Counted from the stretch's first letter, positions 1 through 5,932 are shown. The stretch: 6,798 nucleotides of DNA from an uncultured Candidatus Saccharibacteria bacterium (GCA_937902525.1 CALEKV010000181.1:1-6798); one strand, 5' to 3'. Numbers and translations: made by a program. The notes: a model not told the origin generated them from the letters alone.

Positions 1-1248
1 ATAGAGGGCGCAGCAGCTAGTGAAACGCAAGAAGTCGACATAATAAACAATAGTGCCTCTTTGACAGGGTCTAAGCGTAACAAAGCTAAAATTCCAAATT
101 TTGATAGTTTTCGTAAAAAGCTTTTTATTGGAATTGCGGCGGTTTTTGTATTGGCAGGGTTTTTGGTATGGGCAATTGCATTTGCGCCACGGGCCAGTAT
201 TATTATTAAGGCTAGCACTTCTGATGCAGCACTAGACACTAAGGTAACAGTAGGGGCGGCGCTTGCGACTGACCTGCAGGCGGGTGCTTTAAAGTCTGAA
301 ACAAAGACCACCACAAAGGATGTGTCGGTGGAGTTTACTGCCACTGGTAAAAAAGATGTCGGCGAAAAGGCAACTGGCACCGTGGCGCTTGCCCCCACGG
401 CTGCCACAAAGATCGCCGTGTTTGACGGTGATACCGTGACGGTCCCAGCAGGAAGCGTTGTAAAGTACAACGGCCTGTCATACCTTACGAGTAGCGTGGT
501 TGTGTTTAGTGACAGCAATCGTTCAACCACCCCTGTGGGTGTTACAGCAGCCGAAAGCGGCAGTAAATACAATGGGGCAACTGGTGCAGCATCATCATCT
601 CCCGACGGTGCAACGGCAACCTTTACTACCGCTACAACGGGTGGCACCGACAAAACGATTACGGTTGTGCAACAAAGCGATATCGACGCAGTGTCGAGTG
701 ACATTACCAAAGCCAGCGACGCCGAAGAAGCCAAAAAGGCTTTAAAGGCTGAGTTTGGTGCTAATTATATTGTTATTGATGACACGTTTAAGGCGGATGC
801 TGGTGCGGTCAAGCCAAATCCTGCTGTGGGGCAGGAGTCCACCGATAGCAAAGGTACGCTAAGTGGCAAAATTACTTACAGCCTTGTGGCGGTACCGCGC
901 GCAGAGGCCGCAAAATACCTTGACGCCTACTTTGCCCAGCAGGTTGACGGCAAGCCAGACCAAAAAGTTTACGACAATGGTTTGGGTGAGGTCACTTTTG
1001 CTAGCCCTGTCGCGGCTGAAAATAATACCTTTGTGGTGACTGCTACGACCAACGGTAAGATTGGCCCGAAAATCGATGAAGATGCGGTTAAGGAATATGC
1101 TAAAGGTAAGAAATCGGGCGAAATCAAGGAGTATGTGCGAGCAATTAAAGGTGTGGAAAGCGCCGATGTGTCATTTAGCCCATTTTGGGTAACGAGTGCG
1201 CCGAGCGATGCTAGCAAAATAAAGGTGCAGTTTAACTTAAATGGTTAG
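1..1248 (+). CDS. single-pass membrane protein with extracellular baseplate-J-like domain (5' end outside window)
   Basis: The frame is open from the first base and has no in-frame ATG, GTG or TTG before a TTG at 61. That TTG has no ribosome binding site, so the true start probably lies upstream of the window. Counting from base 1, a short basic cytoplasmic stretch (KRNKAKIPNF, FRKK) precedes one hydrophobic helix at residues about 41-62. The rest is a Ser/Thr/Ala-rich extracytoplasmic region. Residues about 120-200 (EKATGTV, TVPAGSVV, GVTAAESGSKYNG) match the pattern of baseplate-J-like beta-sandwich domains, which are often annotated in CPR membrane proteins. The C-terminus carries GVESADVSFSPFW, a closing motif I associate with such proteins. 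Function is unknown. The 8-nt overlap with ruvX implies co-transcription and perhaps coupled translation with ruvX and mltG. Membrane topology is well supported; the domain assignment rests on motif resemblance only. Confidence 0.75.
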   Translation: MEGAAASETQEVDIINNSASLTGSKRNKAKIPNFDSFRKKLFIGIAAVFVLAGFLVWAIAFAPRASIIIKASTSDAALDTKVTVGAALATDLQAGALKSETKTTTKDVSVEFTATGKKDVGEKATGTVALAPTAATKIAVFDGDTVTVPAGSVVKYNGLSYLTSSVVVFSDSNRSTTPVGVTAAESGSKYNGATGAASSSPDGATATFTTATTGGTDKTITVVQQSDIDAVSSDITKASDAEEAKKALKAEFGANYIVIDDTFKADAGAVKPNPAVGQESTDSKGTLSGKITYSLVAVPRAEAAKYLDAYFAQQVDGKPDQKVYDNGLGEVTFASPVAAENNTFVVTATTNGKIGPKIDEDAVKEYAKGKKSGEIKEYVRAIKGVESADVSFSPFWVTSAPSDASKIKVQFNLNG

Positions 1249-1657
1249 TGAGCATTTACTTGCCCTGGATGTTGGCGAGCGCCGCATTGGGGTGGCAATG
1301 GCTGATACTAGTGTTAAGATTGCGGTTCCATACGATACGCTGTCGGTTGATGGCACAGAAATTGAACAAATCACTAAGCTAGTCCAGCAGCAACCGGTCG
1401 CACGGCTCGTAATTGGATATCCGCGTAACCAATCTGGCGGTCCAACGGCGCAAACGCAGTATGTGTTGGACTTTACTGCACGCTTGCCTAAGGAACTGGC
1501 AAAAATCGTTATTTACCAAGATGAATCAGTCACAAGCGTTCAGGCCGAGCAGCAGCTGAAGGCTAGTCGTAAACCGTACGCAAAAGGTGATATTGACAAG
1601 CTTGCGGCCAGTATAATTTTGCAAGATTATCTGGAGCTAAATTATGGACGGCTTTAA
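1241..1657 (+). CDS. ruvX: RuvX/YqgF-type putative pre-16S rRNA nuclease (RNase H fold)
   Basis: The 138-residue protein has the usual YqgF length and motif order. LDVGERRIGVA (residues 9-19) carries the first acidic residue, D10. VIGYPRNQSG follows at 57-66, then DESVTSVQAE at 94-103 with E95, and DIDKLAASIILQDYL at 117-131 with D119. D10, E95 and D119 match the acidic metal-binding set of this RNase H-like family. The common 'DER' motif reads DES here, so the Arg is replaced. In other bacteria the family takes part in maturation of the 16S rRNA 3' end; Holliday-junction activity was proposed earlier from the fold. The ATG at 1241 overlaps the preceding gene by 8 nt, and the only upstream purine stretch, AAGGTG at 1222-1227, lies 13 nt away. 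Translation is therefore probably coupled. The end overlaps mltG by 14 nt. Confidence 0.93.
   Translation: MVSEHLLALDVGERRIGVAMADTSVKIAVPYDTLSVDGTEIEQITKLVQQQPVARLVIGYPRNQSGGPTAQTQYVLDFTARLPKELAKIVIYQDESVTSVQAEQQLKASRKPYAKGDIDKLAASIILQDYLELNYGRL
1633..1636 (+). promoter_or_regulatory. Shine-Dalgarno site of mltG inside ruvX
   Basis: GGAG lies within the 3' coding end of ruvX, 7 nt before the mltG ATG at 1644. It is the clearest ribosome binding site in the window and decides the mltG start. It shows that the host uses Shine-Dalgarno initiation for genes inside operons, unlike the near-leaderless starts of obg and sbcB. Confidence 0.65.
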
Positions 1658-2951
1658 GCGCCCCAACCGCCATGCACCGGCGAATTACGACGGAGATGCG
1701 CCGTTAAATACGTCACCGCCCGTACCGCAGCAGGCGTATAGTCAAAATACAGTCCCACCGGCGCCGGCGCAACCCAGCGGTACTCCTGTCATAGCCCAAA
1801 ATACCACTCCGCTGGACATTACTTTATCCGGCGCCGAGTCTCTGGAAAAACTTAAAAAACATCATATTTTCCGTAACGTCATGATTGTAATGCTAGCGTT
1901 GCTCATGATTGCTGCTGGGGCGGCATATTGGTGGTATCAGGACTCCATGCAGCCATTAAATACTAACGACACAACCGGGAAAGATGTCACCATTCAAAAA
2001 GGTGCCACTATTGGTGCGATAGCGGCCGATTTGCAGCAGAAGGGCTTAATCAAAAATCAATACGGACTCCAGCTGTATGCACGCTTTACCGGGCAGACTA
2101 GTATTGTTGAAGGCAATTGCATCATTAAGGCGTCAGAAAATGTTAGTCAAATTCTGGACAAACTTGCTAAGGGCTGCAATGATTTTAAGTCGATTACGTT
2201 TTACCCCGGTGCTACCATAGAAAAGCCGTTGTATAAACCGCCGAGTGCTGATTTTGAGCAAAACATGTATGTTAAATATGTGTTAGGTAAGGCGGGCTAT
2301 AGCGACCAGCAAATCCAGCAAGCGCTTAACAAACAATATACAGGACCGTTATTTGCGGGTAAGCCGGCAGGAACAACCCTGGAAGGCTATATTTACGGCG
2401 AAACTTATCATATTGATACAGCAGCTAGCGTAGAGCGAGTTTTGCAGATGACGTTCGACCAAATGTACAAAGATATTACGGCAAACGACCTGGTAAATAG
2501 GTTTAGTGCGCAGGGGCTTAATTTGTATCAGGGTATCACGTTGTCATCGATTGTGCAGCGCGAGCTTAACTGTGAAGGCAAGCCGACTGAAGAGCGTAAG
2601 CAGCGTTGCTATGGCTATCAACAGACAATCGCGCAGGTATTTTTGAAACGCCTAAGGGAAGGCGTAACGTTGGGCAGTGATGTCACGTTTATTTATGCCG
2701 CTGACATGGCGGGGGTGGCCCCAACGGTTGGCTTGGACTCGCCATACAACACCCGGATTAAGCCCGGTTTGCCGCCAGGTCCTATCGCCTCACCTGGGCT
2801 ATTAGCCATGAAAGCCGTGGGCGACCCAACTGCCACTGATTATAATTTTTTCATCGCTGGTGATGATGGATTGATATACTTTGCCCGTACCTTACGGGAG
2901 CACGAAGCGAACATCGCTCAATATTGCCAAAAATTGTGTAATGAGTTGTAA
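1644..2951 (+). CDS. mltG: MltG (YceG-like) endolytic murein transglycosylase
   Basis: The 435-residue protein is anchored by one transmembrane helix (about 78-97). A Pro/Gln-rich cytoplasmic tail (about 15-50) precedes it. A LysM-like subdomain follows at about 113-176 (DVTIQKGATIGAIAADL). The YceG catalytic region contains LEGYIYGETYHI (246-257), SSIVQRE (301-307), SDVTFIYA (345-352), SPYNTR (366-371) and GLPPGPIASPG (375-385). The invariant Glu of the SIVxxE motif is E307, the likely catalytic acid; the preceding position, often Glu, is Gln here. MltG cleaves nascent glycan strands at the outer membrane face and so sets glycan length. The extracytoplasmic part has six cysteines in three close pairs (C159/C179, C310/C322, C428/C431), suggesting disulfides. 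The start is fixed by GGAG 7 nt upstream. The gene ends an operon with ruvX, an order seen in other Gram-positive-type genomes. The family call is firm. Confidence 0.95.
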   Translation: MDGFKRPNRHAPANYDGDAPLNTSPPVPQQAYSQNTVPPAPAQPSGTPVIAQNTTPLDITLSGAESLEKLKKHHIFRNVMIVMLALLMIAAGAAYWWYQDSMQPLNTNDTTGKDVTIQKGATIGAIAADLQQKGLIKNQYGLQLYARFTGQTSIVEGNCIIKASENVSQILDKLAKGCNDFKSITFYPGATIEKPLYKPPSADFEQNMYVKYVLGKAGYSDQQIQQALNKQYTGPLFAGKPAGTTLEGYIYGETYHIDTAASVERVLQMTFDQMYKDITANDLVNRFSAQGLNLYQGITLSSIVQRELNCEGKPTEERKQRCYGYQQTIAQVFLKRLREGVTLGSDVTFIYAADMAGVAPTVGLDSPYNTRIKPGLPPGPIASPGLLAMKAVGDPTATDYNFFIAGDDGLIYFARTLREHEANIAQYCQKLCNEL

Positions 2952-2956
2952 TATGT

Positions 2957-2986
2957 AAAAAATCATTGCCATAGTGGCTTTGATTT
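2957..2986 (+). terminator. weak hairpin after mltG, possible terminator
   Basis: AAATCA and TGATTT, then GCCA and TGGC, form an interrupted stem around a TAG loop just after the mltG stop. The following sequence has no real T-run on the + strand (TTTGATTTG), so termination would be leaky at best. An A6 tract at 2957-2962 would serve as the T-run on the - strand, but no - strand gene is evident. The hairpin overlaps the -35 box of the next promoter. Confidence 0.3.
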
Positions 2987-2994
2987 GATAAACT
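2966..2994 (+). promoter_or_regulatory. candidate promoter of the LysM-CHAP gene
   Basis: A -35 box TTGCCA (2966-2971, five of six to consensus) is followed by a 17-bp spacer and a -10 box TAAACT (2989-2994, four of six). An extended TG lies at 2986-2987. Transcription would begin near 3001 and leave a leader of about 194 nt before the ATG at 3195. The prediction comes from pattern alone; the -10 is imperfect, but spacing and extended motif are good. Confidence 0.5.
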
Positions 2995-3000
2995 AAGGGT

Positions 3001-3194
3001 CAGCAACCTTAGCGCTCGGGGCGCTTGTTATTAGCAAGTGGGTGGGTATACCACTTTAGCAGCTAAGGGGCCTACCTTTAAATGTCGTACGGATGCCGAA
3101 ATAAGCATAATATTAGTTTAATCATTAGGTCGACACGTGCAATCCTTTCCTGCAAGCAGGAGAAAGACAAAGTGAGGTAGCGGCGTTCTCAGCA
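3001..3194 (+). promoter_or_regulatory. long structured mRNA leader, candidate cis-regulatory RNA of unknown class
   Basis: This non-coding stretch is rich in compatible helices. CCTTAG (3007-3012) pairs with CTAAGG (3063-3068) and closes three adjacent hairpins: CGC/GCG at 3013-3023, CTTG/CAAG with a 7-nt loop at 3024-3038, and GTGG/CCAC with loop GTATA at 3042-3054. Downstream, TGTCG (3083-3087) can pair with CGACA (3131-3135) around ATGC/GCAT (3093-3108), and CTTT-CCTG/CAGG-AAAG forms a hairpin at 3145-3166. Next to the gene, CTCA (3188-3191) can pair with TGAG at 3173-3176 or with TGAG at 3196-3199; the second option buries the start codon. No poly-T terminator is present, so any control would act on translation or RNA stability. 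A 32-codon frame from ATG 3082 to TAG 3180 lies inside. I could not match it to a riboswitch class I know. Helices are short and read by eye. Confidence 0.4.
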
Positions 3195-4412
3195 ATGAGT
3201 GCGCAGGAGCTTACCATTCGTAATCAAGCGTTTGCCGAGGTCACACCTCAGGCAACCATCACAAATCAGGTGGCTGTTGTCAATCAAGAGCAGCCACGAG
3301 TAAAAAAGCGCTCCTCACGGCATACATTGTCAGCCACGTCGGTCGTTTCGTATATCGGCGTGTTTTTACTGATTATTACCATTGTCGCCATTGGCTATCG
3401 CCCCGCTGAACGTAAAACTAGCTTGGCAAGCACTGGCCAGTTAGCCTCTACTGAGGCGGCGTTGGCTGGAGCAGCCACCGGTAGCGTGGATCAGCTGTTA
3501 GCGACCAATGTTGGTGCTAACCTTGCTGATTCAACCGACTTGCCAGTTGCAAATAACGTTGCAAATTTGTCACAGTCGCTTGCGGCTGAAAGCGTCCTGG
3601 CTCAGACAGATATTAATATGATTTCGAAGCCACTTGGGCAATCGTCTGAAGACGTTAGCGCCAAAAAACAATATGTTACCGTGGCGGGCGACACCGTGCC
3701 GTCGGTGGCGGAAAAGTTTGGTATCAGCGCCCAGACGGTGCGTTGGGTAAATAATCTTTCGTCAGATGCACTGGAACCGGGCAGAACTTTAACTATTTTG
3801 GCTAAAGACGGCATACTATACACGGTTAAGGCGGGTGATACTGTTGCAAGCATCGCCTCTAAATACGGTGCCGATGCTAATATCATTAAAATAGATAACG
3901 ATTTAGACATTTCTGGCGAACCGGCCGCTGGTCAGCAGCTGATTATTGCTAACGGTGTTTTACCTACCGATGAACAACCAGGCTACGTAGCGCAGCGTGC
4001 GTATTCTGGCATTTCGTACGGTAATTATTCCGGTGCATACACTGGTTATAACTCAAAACTTGCAGCATCGGTTGGTAACAAGTACGCCTGGGGTAACTGC
4101 ACTTGGTACGCGTATGAGCGCCGCGCGCAATTAGGTAGTTCAGTCGGCAGCTTTTGGGGTAACGCCAGTACGTGGCCGTACAATGCACGTCAGGCGGGCT
4201 TTAGGGTGGACACCAGCCCCGAACCAGGCGCGGTGATGGCTAATGGTGGTGGGTATGGTCACGTTGCAATTGTTGAATCGGTTAACCCTGGGGTTTCTGT
4301 GCGCATCAGCGAAATGAATGCTTACCGCTGGGGTGGAGGTTTTAACCGTATCAGTAGCGGTGATATACCTTGGAGCGAAGCTACCAGCGGTTACTATCAA
4401 TATATTCACTAA
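3195..4412 (+). CDS. membrane-anchored LysM-LysM-CHAP peptidoglycan hydrolase
   Basis: The 405-residue protein has a basic cytoplasmic N-terminus (KKRSSR, 37-42) and one transmembrane or uncleaved signal helix at about 50-68. A low-complexity Ala/Ser/Thr linker runs to about 157. Two LysM domains follow at about 159-203 (VAGDTVPSVAEKFGIS) and 208-252 (YTVKAGDTVASIASKYG). A C-terminal CHAP domain spans about 293-402. CHAP catalytic residues are visible: Cys302 in GNCTWYAY, His356 in GYGHVAIVE, and the acidic or Asn position in ISEMNAY (E373/N375). LysM binds N-acetylglucosamine-containing glycan, and CHAP enzymes cut peptidoglycan as amidases or peptidases, so the protein should remodel wall outside the membrane. 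Whether it acts on its own wall or on a host bacterium's is not visible. ATG 3195 is the first standard start in frame after the stop at 3126-3128. No Shine-Dalgarno lies at normal distance; GAGGT is 16 nt away. An intrinsic terminator follows. Confidence 0.92.
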   Translation: MSAQELTIRNQAFAEVTPQATITNQVAVVNQEQPRVKKRSSRHTLSATSVVSYIGVFLLIITIVAIGYRPAERKTSLASTGQLASTEAALAGAATGSVDQLLATNVGANLADSTDLPVANNVANLSQSLAAESVLAQTDINMISKPLGQSSEDVSAKKQYVTVAGDTVPSVAEKFGISAQTVRWVNNLSSDALEPGRTLTILAKDGILYTVKAGDTVASIASKYGADANIIKIDNDLDISGEPAAGQQLIIANGVLPTDEQPGYVAQRAYSGISYGNYSGAYTGYNSKLAASVGNKYAWGNCTWYAYERRAQLGSSVGSFWGNASTWPYNARQAGFRVDTSPEPGAVMANGGGYGHVAIVESVNPGVSVRISEMNAYRWGGGFNRISSGDIPWSEATSGYYQYIH

Positions 4413-4427
4413 ATAAAGCAAAATGTT

Positions 4428-4458
4428 AAAGCGCCTCTGTCAAATTGGGGGCGTTTTT
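4428..4458 (+). terminator. intrinsic terminator of the LysM-CHAP gene
   Basis: AAAGCGCCTCT (4428-4438) pairs with the G5-CG-T arm (4447-4457) around the loop GTCAAATT, with two internal G-U pairs. A T-run follows at 4454-4458. It lies 15 nt after the stop codon. The obg -35 box sits inside this hairpin. Confidence 0.8.
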
Positions 4459-4466
4459 AGTATAAT
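4437..4466 (+). promoter_or_regulatory. obg promoter embedded in the preceding terminator
   Basis: A perfect -10 box TATAAT (4461-4466) lies 18 bp after CTGTCA (4437-4442), which matches four of six -35 positions. The predicted transcription start is about 4473-4474 and the obg ATG is at 4476. The message would thus be leaderless or carry a 2-3 nt leader, which agrees with the absence of any Shine-Dalgarno site. Confidence 0.65.
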
Positions 4467-4475
4467 AAAGTAAAT

Positions 4476-5768
4476 ATGTTTGCAGATACAGCTAAAGTTA
4501 TAGTGGCGGCCGGCAAGGGCGGCAACGGTGCCGTGAGTTTTCGGCGCGAAATCTATGTAGATAAAGGTGGTCCAGACGGCGGTGACGGCGGCAAGGGTGG
4601 TGATGTAATTTTTTTGGCGACCACTGGCGAAAACACTCTGTTGGATTTTAGGTACCAACCAAACCTTAAGGCAACAGATGGCGGCGCTGGCGAAAAGCGC
4701 TTAAAGCACGGCAAAAATGGCGATGATCTTATAGTCAAAGTGCCCGTTGGCACAGTTGTTAAGCGTGACGGTGAAATTGTTGCCGATTTAGCTCAAGACG
4801 GTCAACAAGCTGTGATTGCAAAGGGTGGTGACGGCGGTTTTGGCAACGCACACTTTAAAAGCAGCATCCGCCAAACGCCACGCATGGCGGAGCTTGGCGA
4901 GCCTGGCGACGAATTTGAGGCCGAACTCGAACTGAAAATCTTAGCAGACGTCGGCCTTGTTGGGTTCCCTAACGTCGGTAAGTCCACTTTTTTATCGGTC
5001 GTTAGTAATGCCAGGCCGGAAATCGCTGATTACGCCTTTACAACGCTAACGCCTAATTTGGGTGTAGCTAAGGTAGATGACGGCACGATACTAATCGCTG
5101 ACATCCCGGGGCTTATTGAGGGCGCAAGTGAGGGCAAGGGCCTGGGCGACGATTTTTTACGCCACGTGGAACGTACAGCCGTGCTGCTACACCTAATCGA
5201 CATTTATAGCAATGATGTCGCCGACAGCTACAAGGTGATTCGGAACGAGCTAAAACAATATAGCGAAGAACTGGCAACCCACCCAGAAGTCGTGGCGCTG
5301 ACCAAGTCTGAAGGCTTAGACTCAGAAATTATCACCATGCAAAAGGCTAATCTTGAGAAGGTAGTTCCAGCGGGCACGCCGGTATTTGTCATTTCCGCCG
5401 TTGCCCACCAAGGCACCACTGATGTTTTACGTGCAGTACGCGGTTATGTCCAGCAGCACCGTAAGGCCGAGGCGGTGGCGGTCGAGGAATCTGACAACGG
5501 CGATATCGAAACAATTACACTCGGCAAAGAACAGCTAGATGAAAAGTGGGATACCTTTTACGATAGCGATGAAGGGGTATGGGTTGTAACGGGGCCAAAG
5601 ATCGAAAAGTTTGCTAGGCGCACTAATTACGACCAGTTTGAGAGCGTTAATCGCCTGCGCGATATCATGAAAAAGTTGGGTATTTACCACCACCTAGTAC
5701 GCGAAGGTGCTAGTGGTGACAGCTTAATTCGTATTGGTAAAAGCGAATTTACCTTGTTAGAGCAATAA
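4476..5768 (+). CDS. obg: Obg/CgtA GTPase, ribosome assembly
   Basis: The 430-residue protein has all three Obg domains. The Gly-rich Obg fold (about 1-158) contains GKGGNGAVSFRRE, GGPDGGDGGKGG and GGDGGFGNAHFKSS. The G domain follows with P-loop GFPNVGKST (163-171), G2 at FTTLTPNLG (188-196), G3 DIPGLIEG (209-216) and G5 ISA (306-308). A C-terminal OCT domain spans about 353-428, as in the Bacillus-type protein. Obg binds the 50S subunit and acts in its late assembly, with links to stress control through guanine nucleotides. The G4 position, normally NKxD, reads TKSE at 276-279, so both base-contacting residues are changed conservatively. In many bacteria obg follows rplU-rpmA; here it follows a wall hydrolase gene and has its own promoter. 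The ATG start is supported by the MFxDxAKV N-terminus typical of the family. Confidence 0.97.
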   Translation: MFADTAKVIVAAGKGGNGAVSFRREIYVDKGGPDGGDGGKGGDVIFLATTGENTLLDFRYQPNLKATDGGAGEKRLKHGKNGDDLIVKVPVGTVVKRDGEIVADLAQDGQQAVIAKGGDGGFGNAHFKSSIRQTPRMAELGEPGDEFEAELELKILADVGLVGFPNVGKSTFLSVVSNARPEIADYAFTTLTPNLGVAKVDDGTILIADIPGLIEGASEGKGLGDDFLRHVERTAVLLHLIDIYSNDVADSYKVIRNELKQYSEELATHPEVVALTKSEGLDSEIITMQKANLEKVVPAGTPVFVISAVAHQGTTDVLRAVRGYVQQHRKAEAVAVEESDNGDIETITLGKEQLDEKWDTFYDSDEGVWVVTGPKIEKFARRTNYDQFESVNRLRDIMKKLGIYHHLVREGASGDSLIRIGKSEFTLLEQ

Positions 5769-5793
5769 ATTGTAATATTTTTATAAAATAGTA

Positions 5794-5822
5794 TTGACAT
5801 TAAATAAATATAGTGTTATAAT
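5794..5822 (+). promoter_or_regulatory. perfect consensus promoter of the small RNA gene
   Basis: TTGACA (5794-5799), a 17-bp spacer and TATAAT (5817-5822) match the sigma-70-type consensus exactly. An extended TG lies at 5814-5815, and an AT-rich UP-like stretch runs from about 5769 to 5793. Transcription should start near 5829. This is the strongest promoter in the window and suggests high constitutive transcription. Confidence 0.92.
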
Positions 5823-5828
5823 GCAATA

Positions 5829-5932
5829 CATCCTTGGTTGACGGCGGGAAAAACCGCCTCCCAAGCGACCATTAACATGTCGGATAGAAACTGACGTGCT
5901 CTATCCATCTCCAGCGCAAGCTGGGATTTTTT
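5829..5932 (+). ncRNA. small structured RNA of unknown class, about 104 nt
   Basis: A consensus promoter and a strong terminator bracket about 100 nt with no plausible ORF, so this is a stand-alone small RNA gene. Helix 1 pairs CTTGG (5833-5837) with CCAAG (5861-5865), and inside it GGCGG (5843-5847) pairs with CCGCC (5854-5858) around an A-rich loop. In the middle, CATGTC (5876-5881) can pair with GACGTG (5893-5898), and GGATAG (5882-5887) with CTATCC (5901-5906). The two helices interleave, so they form either a pseudoknot or two exclusive states. The 3' end is a GNRA-capped terminator. I do not see the conserved GGAAG-loop features of SRP RNA, the long rod of 6S RNA, or tmRNA and RNase P signatures; it is also too short for the last three. 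An alternative is a terminated leader acting on sbcB, but sbcB seems to have its own promoter. Confidence 0.7.
5907..5932 (+). terminator. intrinsic terminator of the small RNA
   Basis: CCAGC (5911-5915) and GCTGG (5920-5924) form a perfect stem with a GCAA tetraloop. ATC (5907-5909) and GAT (5925-5927) extend it with one bulged T. A run of six T follows at 5927-5932. The T-run abuts the extended -10 of sbcB. Confidence 0.87.

Noticed and set aside
61..63. TTG as the start of the first gene
   Set aside because: No ribosome binding site precedes it and the same frame is open to base 1, so the gene very likely begins before the window.
1593..1617. TTGACA and TATAAT inside the end of ruvX as an mltG promoter
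   Set aside because: The boxes are perfect but only 13 bp apart, too short for normal sigma-70-type recognition. They encode conserved RuvX residues (IDK and SII), which explains their presence. The TATAAT alone could still give weak transcription.
2997..3015. Fragment like the 3' end of a c-di-AMP (ydaO) riboswitch, CAGC-AACC
   Set aside because: The rest of the aptamer would have to lie upstream inside mltG, where its conserved G-rich segments are not seen. The match is short and imperfect.
3007..3068. tRNA-like cloverleaf
   Set aside because: The closed stem with three arms, one with a 7-nt loop, resembles a cloverleaf, but there is no TTCGANNC T-loop, the closing stem is 6 bp and the arm lengths are wrong.
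5877..5894. Five-codon ORF from ATG 5877 in the small RNA
   Set aside because: Too short, no ribosome binding site, and it lies in the interleaved helices.
5829..5932. SRP 4.5S RNA, 6S RNA or tmRNA
   Set aside because: No conserved SRP GGAAG-loop signature, no long rod with central bubble, and no resume ORF or tRNA-like ends.
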